Below, piece by piece: positions 8,321-18,989 of a stretch of 64,000 nt of DNA. The notes under the pieces are model-generated. The model was not told where the DNA came from, did not search any database, and saw only the letters and a list, made by a program, of their open reading frames with translations. The first letter of the stretch is position 1. Each line of letters begins with the position of its first letter. Made by a program: the position numbers and the translations under genes. This stretch comes from Schistocerca nitens (lineage: Eukaryota; Arthropoda; Insecta; Orthoptera; Acrididae): the NCBI RefSeq assembly GCF_023898315.1, contig NC_064618.1:248612076-248676075 (forward strand). The letters are read 5' to 3'.

Positions 8321-10896
8321 TTAAGGGGATACGGAATCACCTATCCCCGCAATGTTAATATATGCCTACTATAGGGAACATTTTCTCACAAACTACTGGA
8401 GACAGAGAGGTAAAAATTTTACTGTATGTGCATTCATATGTTACAACAATACTGAAACAACAGTTTATTGTCAAAGTATTTTCTTACAGAGATATTGTAC
8501 ATTTATTTTTAAGTAAATTTTTTCCATCGCTTTTTACTAGACTATCACCCCTAAGTCTTTTGTAAATCAAGTAATTAAAAAATCGTTGTTTCAGTATGTA
8601 ATAGGGACCTATGTCACTACGTCATAAAAATTTCAGACTTCTAGGTTGACCAGTACCTGAGATAATGTTCCTAGATGAAGTAAAAAGTAAACTTACGGGA
8701 AACGGAGAAAGAAGATTAAAACATTCCTGATCCGTAGCTAATACCCCCTTCACAGTCTTCATAATCATCTTCAAGTCTTCTTTTGGCACCCCTCTGCACC
8801 TGTCTTGCTTTTTTCACTAATGTCTTGATTATATAATCAGCATGCCTTAGTCTGTGCTGATCTAAAAAGAACATAGCACGTACCGTACGGGAACCAACAC
8901 ACATACCCAACTTTTGAAGGACCTGGCATTTAGTTATATTTCCAAGATTGAAGGTTGCCACAGCATCATACACACCAAAATGTAGTGTATTAATTCCGAC
9001 AAACACTGTTTTTGGGAGACGATGCCATATCACACTATTCAAGCACTCGTTGGGGTTCTGCGTTTTTCCGTGAAGACATTTCATCAGAAGACTTCTGTCA
9101 GCCAGATCTCTGAAAATGGGCTTTATTTCTGCCATGATGGCTGATGGTAGACTGTGGTGGTGAATGTATTTCTCTCCTGTTGTTAGTCCCCTATTGTATT
9201 TACACCAGCTGTTTTCACCTTTGGGGCACAAACCATGTTGTGGATGCTCATCCGTGGATGCGGTGTGGAAATATAAAGCCCATATAGCTCTCCTCATTTC
9301 TTCAAGATTGCCTGTATTTTGCCTGATTGCAAGGCCATAGCAGTTCTGAATGTGGTCTATTATGGAATCAGTCAATCTTCCTCTGCCATCCAAGGTTTTC
9401 CCATCATCTAGTTTTTTCCCTTTCATAACTGATTTTAACCTTCTCAGCCTGGCACCCATTCTCTTCTGCACATGTCCTATACATTCAAGTTTGCTTATAT
9501 TTACACTGTTCCCATATGGTTTGCTTTCCAAAACTTCTTTGAATGCTTTAGAGTCACCATCTCCCAGATATTTGACATAGCGAACATTATACCACTGTGA
9601 AGAGCGATGAAAAATTTTCTTCACCCCAGCAACCTCCATGCCACCACTACTACCATAATAATTAGCAATACAGTCATCACTGTGTTCATTTTTCAGCCTG
9701 CCTGTGCACCTACAGTATTTAGACATTATTGCAACATCAATAACCTTGCCAGTATCAACACTAGTTGCTGTTACAACACCATTGTTGGAGGTGTGGCCCC
9801 TTTTCTGCCACGTGCCATCAAACGCCACTGTGAGGTCACGACTGCCGTCATTTTCTTCCACTGCTTCTTCCACAGCAACCTGCATTGACTTCTGTGCTAC
9901 ATCTTCAACTGCAGATCCTAGTACATAATTGTAAGCTTCAAACTTTGAAGGTGCACTTGGAAGATTTAGAACACCACATAGCATATCACCAGCTGCTTTG
10001 CCCTTACCAATTGCTCGCAATCCATAAACTAACCTAATATTAACACTATAAAGTTCAGTTTTCTTGTATCCATTATTTACAGTTACTGAAACCGAACTTC
10101 GAAACTTACAGCTGTATTTACAAACACTGCATATTAAATTAAACTGGGCAGCCAGGCCAACATGGGATTCTACTTTCAGAGAAACGTTTCCATGACATTT
10201 TTTGCAGCACAAACTGTTTTCAAGAGCTTCACACAATATATTCGTATCAATGAGTTCAAAAACTTCATTCCCTCTATCAAGTAAATTATATTTCTCTTCC
10301 AAATCTCTTAGTTTTTTATGAGAATCACTGTTTTCATTTGGTGTAAGTTCGTTCGGCAAATCAGTAATAAGTGGATTCACATTTTCCAACAGTGATGATG
10401 ATGAACTGCTTTGCTTTGCTAATGAATCATTATTTCTTTTCTTTTGCCAGTTCACACGCTTTTTAAATACTTTTGCTTTAGCTCTAGGCATTTTCACTGC
10501 GAAAAATGAAGCACTAAATACGAAATAACTCAACAACAGCTACTTTCTTATATCACACTGTTTACAAAACAGTCCCGCCACAAAGTCAAAGAGTAACTTG
10601 AGGAAACCAGAGAGAAACATTTTCGGGCAACTAGTGTATAAATAGTCGCTGGAAACCGGGATATTTGAATTCATGTCACTTTAAAGGTACTGCCAAAAAG
10701 TTCATGGTCAGCCACGAGAGACGTGTATAACTAAAGCGCAATACCCAATCTCACAAATATATAAAAATAAAATAGTTATAATTGTAGTAGAGCTATGTAT
10801 CATACGTCATTTTAAAGAGGAAACATGGCAGAATATAATACGCCAATAAAAAAAAATCGATTTTTTAACCCAAAATCCGATTCCGTATCCCCTTAA
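8321..10896 (-). mobile_element. TTAA-flanked DNA transposon, apparently intact (Kolobok/Mutator-like protein)
   Basis: Direct TTAA repeats (8321-8324 and 10893-10896) enclose 14-bp perfect TIRs GGGGATACGGAATC (8325-8338) and its complement (10879-10892). The unit between them is 2568 bp. One long uninterrupted minus-strand ORF fills most of it, with about 390 bp of UTR-like sequence on each side. TTAA TSDs are typical of piggyBac and Kolobok elements. The protein lacks piggyBac features and looks like the Mutator-like transposase domain proteins common in arthropods, so I favour a Kolobok-type assignment. No nested insertions are visible. Confidence 0.85.
8716..10536 (-). CDS. transposase, Mutator-like/Kolobok-type, 606 codons
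   Basis: Probably a DDE(D)-type transposase acting on the flanking TIRs in the nucleus. The frame is open for 606 codons. The more natural start is Met16 (MPRAKAKVFKKRVNWQKKR, at 10491), which begins a basic, NLS-like segment; the upstream 15 residues are hydrophobic and probably UTR. Two CxxC pairs (C111/C114, C136/C139) suggest a zinc-binding N-terminal region. Candidate catalytic acidic residues are D240 (VAFDGTWQKRG), D326 or D328 (LGDGDSKAF) and E497 (NPNECLN). C352/H355 in ECIGHVQKRMG fits the C(2)H motif seen between the second D and E in several superfamilies. A basic then acidic C-terminus ends GGISYGSGMF. No stop or frameshift is present, unlike every other transposase here. The family assignment is from memory of the motifs. 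Confidence 0.88.
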   Translation of the reverse strand: MLSYFVFSASFFAVKMPRAKAKVFKKRVNWQKKRNNDSLAKQSSSSSSLLENVNPLITDLPNELTPNENSDSHKKLRDLEEKYNLLDRGNEVFELIDTNILCEALENSLCCKKCHGNVSLKVESHVGLAAQFNLICSVCKYSCKFRSSVSVTVNNGYKKTELYSVNIRLVYGLRAIGKGKAAGDMLCGVLNLPSAPSKFEAYNYVLGSAVEDVAQKSMQVAVEEAVEENDGSRDLTVAFDGTWQKRGHTSNNGVVTATSVDTGKVIDVAIMSKYCRCTGRLKNEHSDDCIANYYGSSGGMEVAGVKKIFHRSSQWYNVRYVKYLGDGDSKAFKEVLESKPYGNSVNISKLECIGHVQKRMGARLRRLKSVMKGKKLDDGKTLDGRGRLTDSIIDHIQNCYGLAIRQNTGNLEEMRRAIWALYFHTASTDEHPQHGLCPKGENSWCKYNRGLTTGEKYIHHHSLPSAIMAEIKPIFRDLADRSLLMKCLHGKTQNPNECLNSVIWHRLPKTVFVGINTLHFGVYDAVATFNLGNITKCQVLQKLGMCVGSRTVRAMFFLDQHRLRHADYIIKTLVKKARQVQRGAKRRLEDDYEDCEGGISYGSGMF

Positions 10897-11730
10897 AGAT
10901 ACAGCCCCTCTGGTTAAATGAACAGAGCTGCGACGAAGGCGAAACAAGCATCTCCCCTGTCGGCTGTCGGGACGTTCTTTGTGCAAGAAGTGAGAAATGC
11001 ATACTTAACTGTGGAAATTTGGGTTAAGTGCAAGTTTCAGTAATTCCGGATCCTTTGCATTTTCGCCACCAGAAATTGTTCTAGCTTCTCTGTCGAACAG
11101 AGATCTCTTTATTTCAAAAGCCCTGTCAGTAATAATGATGGAGACCCAAAAATTCTTTCCTGATCTCTTCCTCAGCTCAAGTCCAGACTGAACAAAGATG
11201 AGCGTAAAATGACCTTGGAGTGTGAAGAGAGATTGAAGAACGATGCTTCTTAGTGGTTTGCCAAAATACAGCACTCCTAGGTAACGATACTATATCTCCT
11301 CTTGGTGAAAACTTCTAGATCATTGTCGAATAAAATGTTTTAAGATTCTTTATGGAATTTGTAAGAATATATGAGAAGTATGAGTCTTTTCTAGGTCCTC
11401 TTCAATGAACTGGACCCCTGCCCTTTGACAAAAACCTGCAACGTCCTTGTGGGAGATCGTCCAAATTTAACAAGTGAAAATACACAAGAACTTTTCTTCA
11501 AAGCTTTGACGACATAGCACACGTCATTGCTTTGGAGATCTTTACAATCGAATAAGATAATCAGTTTTTGAACACTCAACAGTTGAAATGACCCCAAGGT
11601 AGATGCATATAATTATCAGTTACTTGAGAAAGAGAACTTCTGAGAGAGCCATTAACAGACGAGAGTGAAACGAGAATGTAAAGAAACAAATCAGCAAATT
11701 ACGGACTAATGTACTTCGTTCCTTCCTTGT
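10897..11730. other. unassigned sequence
   Basis: Minus-strand frames at 11005-11274 (89 aa) and 11391-11597 (68 aa) are open, but I see no domain, motif or splice structure. They may be chance ORFs or eroded transposon. Confidence 0.35.
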
Positions 11731-11734
11731 TTCG

Positions 11735-12340
11735 GGGTCCTACAGCGGTTGACGCAGCCCGCATCTCTGTCGCCAAATGCCCCGATCTCGCCATTCTTTG
11801 TCATCCTCTTCCGTTTCTCTTCACTCCATTACTTCTTGCATACCACTTAACCACGCTTTCCGTGGGCTTCCTCTTCTTCTCCTTCCAGGAGGTTGCTATT
11901 AAATGACTCTCTTAGGCAACTGTCTTCATCCAGTCTGTTGACATGCTCAAACCATCCCAGCTGTCTTTCTTCTATTTTATCCGTGGTACTATGATGAATC
12001 TATATCTTTTTTCTTATTTCCTCATTTCTTACATGGCCAAGACCGGAAATTCTACAAGCTCTTCTCAGGTGGTCCGTCACTAAAGCTCTAAGACCCTTCT
12101 TATTTTCTTCTGTGAGTTCTCAGCACCCACTCCCATAGGTTGTTATTGGTTCCACTCTGGATCTGTATAAATGAATTTTAACCTTTAAACTTATTTTTGA
12201 GGGCCAAAGTACAAGGTTTAATTTTTGAATAGCCGTCCTTCCCTGCCTGATCCGTCGTTGGGTATCTCTGTCACATCTTCCATCACATGGTGGGATAGTA
12301 CCCAGGTAGTTGAACTCTTTACACACTTTAGTAAGATATC
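11735..12340 (-). pseudogene. LINE reverse transcriptase C-terminal fragment
   Basis: Minus-strand frame 12120-12326 reads CKEFNYLGTIPPCDGRCDRD, RRIRQGRTAIQKLN, LVLWPSKISLKVKIHLYRS and TTYGSGC, the thumb region after the RT catalytic motifs in RTE-like non-LTR elements. Decayed continuation down to about 11735 includes LRRACRISGLGHVRNEEIR and RQLGWFEHVNRLDEDSC. It is not closely similar to the RTE copies at 3.2-4.7 and 21.8-25.0 kb, so it is another family. Only the 3' part survives. Confidence 0.7.
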
Positions 12341-12344
12341 TATT

Positions 12345-13480
12345 GTGGCGTTCGCTGTGTTATTCAGTGGTTTGATATTTAACTAATTTGTAAATGGAAA
12401 TGATAATCTCATTTTATTACATTGAGTAATTACTAAGTAATTTTTCTCCCGGCTAAAGATTTGATCAAGTTGCTAAGGAACTCCAAGTTAACGTCGTGTT
12501 AAAGTGTTGTCCGTAAATTGTGTAAGTGTCACTAAATCACAGTTCATACGACAGATTCCTTACAACTGTTGATTAAGATGGAAGCAGTTATCTTCAGCAA
12601 AATGATCATTAAAACCACCGAATATCAGCCGCGCACAACACTGACGTATGTTACCTGAAACAATATTCTTCGCAACTCGTGCGTAATTAATTTCGGCTCC
12701 ATACATCAGCTAGAAAAGTTTCTTATAAGGTTCGTGCTATGAGCACTGTTTTTAAAGAACCAATCTGATTATAATCATTTTCATTAAAATGTGTTCGGGA
12801 CCACCGGTGCACATTTATTTTTACACATTTGTATTACGTTCAGCATTTATGTCTGCAGAGTTGCGTAATTTGAATTTGCCGCTGTGATAATTGTTAAGAT
12901 GGCGGCAGACAATTGATAGAGACTTTCTATTGTTAGAGCAAATAAGTATTTTAAATGCTTATTGAACTTTACAGAAACTCTACTTTCGTATTGTGCGCTG
13001 TTTAGACTTCATCAAGCAAACATTTGATTTGTTTCTAAGGAAAACACAGACAAAAACGCGATACAAATCGCTATCATCAATGGCTGCGCTCCTTGCAGCG
13101 AAAAGAAATAATTAACACAGATAATGCTTACTGAGAGAGGAATTAAAGTTACAAATAATTATTCACTCATATTTATAATAATAATGAACTCTATTTTCAA
13201 GTAATAATTAATAAATAATTACAATTTCTTAACAGACCTCAGTTCGATATGCGTCCGCAATCTACAAAAGCCAACCAACAAAAGGTAAAAACAAAGGAAG
13301 ACGATCGCAGATCATAAAAGCAATTTACAATTATCATTGTCTTTGTATGATACACATCGATATGTCTAATTACATCATAGAATATTATATAAATAATTAA
13401 TATTTATAAGTTTTCACTGTTTTTTCATACGTCGAATACATAATGTTTATAACTGTTAGAGGCATAATTTCCTCTCGTCG
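12345..13480. other. unassigned AT-rich sequence
   Basis: More than 1.1 kb of AT-rich sequence with no ORF, repeat unit or family signature that I recognise. Confidence 0.5.
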
Positions 13481-13489
13481 CACTGTAGC

Positions 13490-15800
13490 CAAAAATTTAT
13501 CTCGTGGATGTTACACTGCCAATATCCAAGCTACTTCCCTCTTCTCCCCAACATAGATATTCCGTCTTTACACAATTAATTTTCAAACGCCACTTTTTAT
13601 ACTCTCCCAGCTACTGCTTCAGCACATAAGACATCGTCTTCATTGTTTGCTGCAGTGACCTGATCATGAGCACAGAAAAATGTGTATATACACTGGTTCC
13701 CTACTTTAGTGTCCATGCCCATGCACTTTCTACGCCACAAATTCAGTGCCTTCTACACACACATCTTAAAGGGTGTGGGAGACAGACAATATCTTGCTTC
13801 AGTTATTCTGAAGACCTCTCTGGAAATTTCTTTCCCTATTTTAATGACACATCCTGCTGACTTGTAGAGGTTTATGATGCTTCTTACACAAAGTTTTGGC
13901 AGTTCCCCTCAGCACTGTACCTTGAACAATAGCTTTAGTTTCACTGTATCATATGCCTTTTCAAGAAACATGAAAACCAAATGACTTCTTAGATTCCGTC
14001 AGTCTCTTCTCCATGATTTGTCTCAGGTTAAAGATTTTATCTACACTTGACCTGCCTCTTCTAAAGCCACTTTGTTCTTCCACTTCATTAACAAACTTCT
14101 CCATTCTTGATTTTAAAATCCTTCCAGATAACCTGTTAATTGTACATATGACACTTACGCCACAATAATTGCTACATATTTTCTTGCTGCCTTTCTATGT
14201 ATGGGACTTAGATATGCTAGGTTCCACCTTACTGGAATTTCCTCCCCATCTTACATACATTTCTTAAATGAGTTGCTTAAACATTCATAAAAAATGCTTG
14301 GGCCTTAGCTGACTAATTCTATTGGTACATTTCCATGACCTGATGATTTACCAGTTTCCATTTTTGTAGCTGCCTCTAGCAGTTATTTTCTCTACCTGTT
14401 CACTCTCCTTGTTCTGCCATATCTCCCACTTTATTCCCTTGTACTCAGTCTTTTCTTCTGTTAACATGCCTTTAAAGTGCTTCTTCCACTCTACCAAACT
14501 GATAACCGGCAGGTTTTTCTTTCTTTTACTTCTTTTCCCAGCCCTGCAATCATTTTTCATGCTGCAGTCACTTTTGTGCCCCCCAGGCACCGTTCAACTT
14601 CTTCGCATTTACCCCCCAGGTTTCATTTTCCTTTTTGCTGACGTTCTTTTTAACTCATTCTAATATACAAGGCTCTATCATGTTTGTCTCGTGGTATCAA
14701 CCAGTTTTATAGAACATCTTTTTTTAGGTTCACTTTTTCTTCAGTGCTTTGAGTCCACCATTGTTGGCGCTGCTTTCTTTCTTCCACTTCCTGCTCCAGT
14801 GCTTCAAATGGTGCATCATGTATGCATTTTTTAATTCCTTGGTACATACACTCCGCCATTTCTTCTTGTAAGTGCCTAAGTTTGTTTGCAAACCAGTTAT
14901 ATATAAATTGTACAGACTCTTGAGTCAAGCTATCTAAGATGCATTTCATAGTATCCACTGTCCTCATGGGAATATTTGCCTCTTTAATTTGTCTGTGGCC
15001 CTTGGATGTTACTATCATCTTTGCACCTAACAGGAAATGGTCTGAGCCACATTCTGCAGCTGTAGACCCCAACATCATTATTGTTCTTATGTTAGAATTT
15101 TATTTTGAATAATATAGTCTATTATTGACCTGATATTTCTGGAAGAAATCCCCCGTGTATACTTGTGAATCCGCTTGTGAGGAAAGAACCCACCTAAAAT
15201 CTTTAAGGACAATGTCTCTCACTTATCCACTAACCTTTCTCCTTTCTCCATTCTCATTTACTCTGTCATCTCTCTATCTTCCCACTACTCCACGACAAAG
15301 GGTCAGCCTACTATTCCATTAAAATTATATCTTTGCAGGAACTTACTCTCTCTAGCACACTTGTTAATTTCTCATAAAACTCATCAATTACTTTGCTGTC
15401 AGCTTCACTTTTAGGTGCATAAGCCCCAATAATAATCAATTTGAGGCCTTATTTTGAGATTCCTACGGTCGTTCACCTCTCATCAACTTCCTCCCAGCAT
15501 TTGATATCTCTTCTGTGCTTCATATGGACAGCTATTGAACCCCCCTCCCCCACCCCTCCGGTCCTTACCTCCTTTTTAGTGCCACTGTAAAAAGAATATA
15601 ATCTGCTTGACCTTTTTTTTCGCTGAGGACACACCCATCGGCCTTCAACCTCCCTAGTTCCTGGAATGCTTCTCTTTTCTTTGTGTCCAAGCCCTGCACA
15701 TCCCACGTTGTTATAAACAGAGTGCTTTTCCGTAGCCACTTTCGTCTCTATGATGATCCAAGCCGAAAAATAGTTTTTACAAATGCTTGTAAGCTGGCCT
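13490..15800 (-). mobile_element. RTE-like LINE, degenerate, minus strand
   Basis: Pieces of a non-LTR polyprotein lie in order on the minus strand. APE endonuclease start: ITTWDVQGLDTKKREAFQEL near 15700. APE continuation: YSFYSGTKKE and AVHMKHRRDIKCWEEVDER (15473-15620). APE end: AECGSDHFLL (15000-15060). Linker: VEWKKHFKGMLTEEKTEYKG (14348-14590). RT: EEQSGFRRGRSSVDKIFNLR near 14050, LEKAYDTVKLK near 13950, then YKKWRLKINCVKTEYLCWGE near 13560. The catalytic YADD motif appears as CAHD. Frameshifts and stops break every segment, and no clean termini or TSD are visible. Confidence 0.8.
14707..15078 (-). pseudogene. LINE endonuclease end and APE-RT linker
   Basis: A 123-aa open segment containing AECGSDHFLLGAKM, which carries the SDH motif that closes the APE endonuclease active site (Asp-His). 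A charged, helical linker rich in Glu/Gln follows (LEQEVEERKQRQQWWTQSTEEK). It belongs to the LINE at 13490-15800 and is out of frame with its neighbours. Confidence 0.68.
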
Positions 15801-15908
15801 AACAATTCAACTCCCATCCTGGAGATCCGGGCAGTATTTTGTGGTTGTCATTCCCTAGGAAGATCGTATTCCCAAGGCTTTGAGCTCTGCCTGCCTGCTA
15901 AATCAAGG

Positions 15909-16149
15909 TTGATTGGGTTGATTTGGGGGAGGAGACCAAACTGTGAGGTCATCGGTCTCATCAGATTAGGGAAGGATGGGGAATGAAGTCGGCCATGCCC
16001 TTTCAAAGGAACCATTCCGGCATTTGTTTGAAGCGATTTAGGGAAATCACGGAAAAACCTAAATCAGGATGGCCGAACGCGGAATTGAACCATCGTCTTC
16101 CCGAATGCGAGTCCAGTTTGCTAACCACTGCGCCATCTCGCTCGGTCAT
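15909..16149 (-). repeat. SINE family B, minus strand
   Basis: On the minus strand it starts at the tRNA-like ACCGAGCGAGATGGCGCAG (A box) with a B box GGTTCAATTCC. A body follows with GATTTCCCTAAATCGC and GGCATGGCCGACTTC, then a tail. An imperfect 9-bp TSD AAATCAAGG / AAGTCAAGG lies at 15900-15908 and 16150-16158. The same family occurs at 26423 and 47248. Confidence 0.85.
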
Positions 16150-16158
16150 AAGTCAAGG

Positions 16159-16818
16159 AAAGGAAACATCAGGACTGATTGTAGGAAAGATGGGATGTTG
16201 TGAGATACTCTTCGTCTCCTTCCTCCACGGAGGCCTGGCCAGATTTACGAAAGAACGAGGGACAGAAACTATATATACTTCAGATTGTGTCAAAGAATAA
16301 GTATATTTAAAAGGAAATGTGAATTTCTCATTTAGGAAATAGTAGGTTTATTGGTTGTGTTATTAAGGTTAACGTGGCAATGCACTATTGATATTTAAGT
16401 TCTAAGTAATAAAGTTTCTCGCTAAAAAGTTACTTACAAACAATGTATTTTGAGATAAAAATTAAATATGATTTTACGCTATCCTATGATTTTTTAAATG
16501 GAGAGGCACTCCCTCAACTTTTCCTATTGAGTCGAGAGTATGAAGAACTCATTATTTATGCAAAGAAGCAAAACTAAGAAATAGCACAAGAAAACAATCT
16601 AACTTGAAAAATGCTTCACTAGGTTTCACGTTTAATTTTGGAAGAAATGAGAAAATCGCAAGTTTATATAAATTTTTTTACATCACAACAAAAAAAAAAT
16701 GATTAAAAGTTGTCTTAAAAAACTATTTGTTAAATCAAACAGAAGAAACCTTAAAAATCTATAGTGAAAAAGAAAAAAGAAACAAACTTGCTTGCAATAA
16801 TTATATGTTCTAAAGCTA
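16159..16818. other. unassigned AT-rich sequence
   Basis: Nothing recognisable lies between the SINE and the 5' LTR. The short ORFs look like chance. Confidence 0.4.
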
Positions 16819-17129
16819 CGTAAAGCCCGGTCCACACGCAACGATCTGTCTGCGCAGACATCGGCGCAGATATCTGTACATGCAAAATATCGCTGCAAAT
16901 GTGGTGTGTTCACACGACACAAACCCCAATCTACTACTCGCCCACCATCTGTCGGTGTAGTAAAGAAATATCAGTGGCTAGCGACTACACTCCCCGTAAA
17001 CGTCAAAAATTTAATTCAGTTATTTTGAAATATAGAAATGGAGGAAGTTCTGTTGTGGTCTGTGTTCGCAACATGTGTTGCAAAAAACATTAAGACCAAC
17101 CGCAGGAAACGGAGAAAGCGGTCAAAATG

Positions 17130-17425
17130 GTGTAGACAGTGGCTGCTAAAGCGAAAGCAGTTTTCAACGTAAATTTACTGCGAGAGTTGCAGGGCGAACC
17201 TAACGACTGGCGACGTTATTTGCGGATGGATGTCGAAACTTATAATTATCTCTTAAAGCTTGTAACCCCTCATATTATGAGAAAAAATACTTGTATAGAG
17301 AAGGGCAATTTCTCCTCATGAACAGTTGGCGGTAACATTAAGATTTCTAGCAACAGGAAGGAACTACAAGGATTTGGAATTTTCAACTGCAATATCGAAA
17401 CAAGAGTTGAGTGAAATAAACCCCC
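17130..17425 (+). pseudogene. Harbinger transposase N-terminal fragment
   Basis: The plus-strand frame 17139-17321 gives NLLRELQGEPNDWRRYLRMD, VETYNYLLKLVTPHIMRKNT and then a shift. The next frame reads SPHEQLAVTLRFLATGRNYK and DLEFSTAISKQELSEI. This is the conserved N-terminal region of HARBI1-like nucleases. The catalytic DDE core is deleted; the sequence passes directly into the MADF part. Confidence 0.8.
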
Positions 17426-17439
17426 AATTTTTCAATTAG

Positions 17440-17772
17440 AGCAATGTATGCTGCTGTCTTTTTGTCTCGGTCATCTGTGTTGGCAGCGCTGTGTAGCGTT
17501 TCGCATTGGATCTCTGACTGCGCTTTCTTCCACAAACATGGGTGGTTTCCATATATTTCAATGAATCCACTTACAAACTCTCGAGAACACTGACGAGTTT
17601 CAGCCCTGTGCGCACAAATACAAACACTAGACTGAGTAAACAGCTGTTTCGCGCCAGATTTGCGGCGATCTCCTGTCCACACGCTCCAACTTGCCTGTGC
17701 AGATGTGGTTTGAACCCACAGATTTGAGAGGTTTCGCTCAAACCTCAAACTCCAACTTCCAGGTTTGCACAC
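17440..17772 (-). pseudogene. MADF/Myb-like accessory protein of the Harbinger element
   Basis: Minus strand: EFVSGFIEIYGNHPCLWKKA, a long insert-like stretch (QSEIQCETLHSAANT), then DDRDKKTAAYIALIEKLGV. The pattern FI-xxY-xx-P-CLW ... RDKK-x-AAY-xx-LI is that of MADF domains, which accompany Harbinger transposases as DNA-binding partners. The insert-like stretch is encoded by a segment nearly identical to part of the flanking LTR (see findings). Confidence 0.62.
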
Positions 17773-18989
17773 ACCTCAGGTTGGTGCAAATCGTCTGTCC
17801 ACATGCAACGATCTGTCTGCGCGGATGTGATGTGCGCAGACATTTGCGCAGACAGATCGTTGCGTGTGGACGGGCCTTAAGTGGGCTGCTTCTGGGCTGC
17901 ATATGTGTTGGCAGCGCTGTGTAGCGTTTTGCATTGGATCTCTGACTGCGCTTTCTTTGTAAGAGACTCTGTGGCTGGTCGGACTCGTTGTTGGAAGATA
18001 ATCGCCAATACTGTTGGACAGTTGGAAGTTAGTCGCTAAGAGTGATGGAAGTACTGTTGGCCAGTTGGAGGTGAACATCCAGCAGAGATGGATGTTAGAT
18101 GTGAGAAGTTTGCATTGATGGAGGGTAGAGCTCTGAAGTGTTAACGTAGGCTAACGATTTGTACATGTGACTTGGAGATTGAATATTATTCATGATTATA
18201 TACCTTTGTACTAGATGTCAATGATGATTTATATTCATGTCTGAACTGGATGTTACATTATTAAGGTAAAAGAAATACATTATTCCGTTTGCAACAAAAT
18301 CTTTCCTTTGCTAACCACATGTCTATTAGTAGTAATGGCTTTAGTAGTTAGTTAGAATCTTTTATTTAAATGGTGGGATGGACGCTCGCTATATTGCAGT
18401 TGTTCACATAATGAAGATTTTTGTGAGGTAAGTGCTTAATGAAATGTATAGGCTATTGTTGAATTAATTATTTGAAATCAGGTTGTAATTTTTTGAGCAG
18501 TCAGATTGTTTTGTGCTAGAATACTGTGGGTCAATGTCGAAATGAGAAGAAAGAGAAAGTAGGCTCAGTACGTTCAGTTTTACTCAGCTGTTTCAGAATC
18601 AAATAACATAGAAATTTCATTTTCTGTCATTCAGCAATTTAAGTACAGACACACACATTTAAATAAAGATGTTTCACCTTTTGACCCTTGGCTGAGGATG
18701 CCTCACAGGAATCTTCTGATCTTTCTGGTATTTTGAATAATTGGTGCATGATTAGAAATTAGTTATTGTGACTGCTAGCGTGTAATTGCATACAGAATGT
18801 CCTTTGTAGTTGTAGTTTTTCATTGCTGTACGATATTGTAATGAGCAAAGTAGTTGTGGCATGCATGTTGATTTGCACTAAGTATTTTGCAGTCGCTTTT
18901 ACTATTAATTAGATATTTATTATTTTCAATGCTATTTTTGCTCCTCAAAGTGTGTTTTCTGAGTTATTGTGTGAAATTCTGTGATAATC

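Larger units (their letters stand above)
16824..17877 (+). mobile_element. Harbinger-like DNA transposon, internally deleted
   Basis: The ends are inverted repeats: AGCCCGGTCCACACGCAACG starting 16824 and AGGCCCGTCCACACGCAACG on the minus strand ending 17877. They continue through CGATCTGTCTGCGC. TAA is duplicated outside (16821-16823 and 17878-17880), matching the TWA target of PIF/Harbinger. It carries a truncated Harbinger transposase (plus strand) and a MADF-like second ORF (minus strand), the usual two-gene content of this superfamily. It is inserted in the 5' LTR of the surrounding retrotransposon. Confidence 0.85.
16819..18676 (+). repeat. 5' LTR, interrupted by Harbinger-like element
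   Basis: The sequence from GTGGGCTGCTTCTG (17881) to AAATAAAGATGTTTCA (18676) aligns with the 3' LTR. The first bases of the LTR (CGTAA, 16819-16823) lie on the far side of the Harbinger insertion. The LTR probably began TGTAAG, as in the 3' copy, and ends CA. Small indels separate the two LTRs, so the insertion is not very young. Confidence 0.78.

Noticed and set aside
8321-10896. piggyBac transposon (because of TTAA)
   Set aside because: The encoded protein lacks piggyBac-like motifs and matches the Mutator-like transposase pattern, so TTAA alone was not enough.
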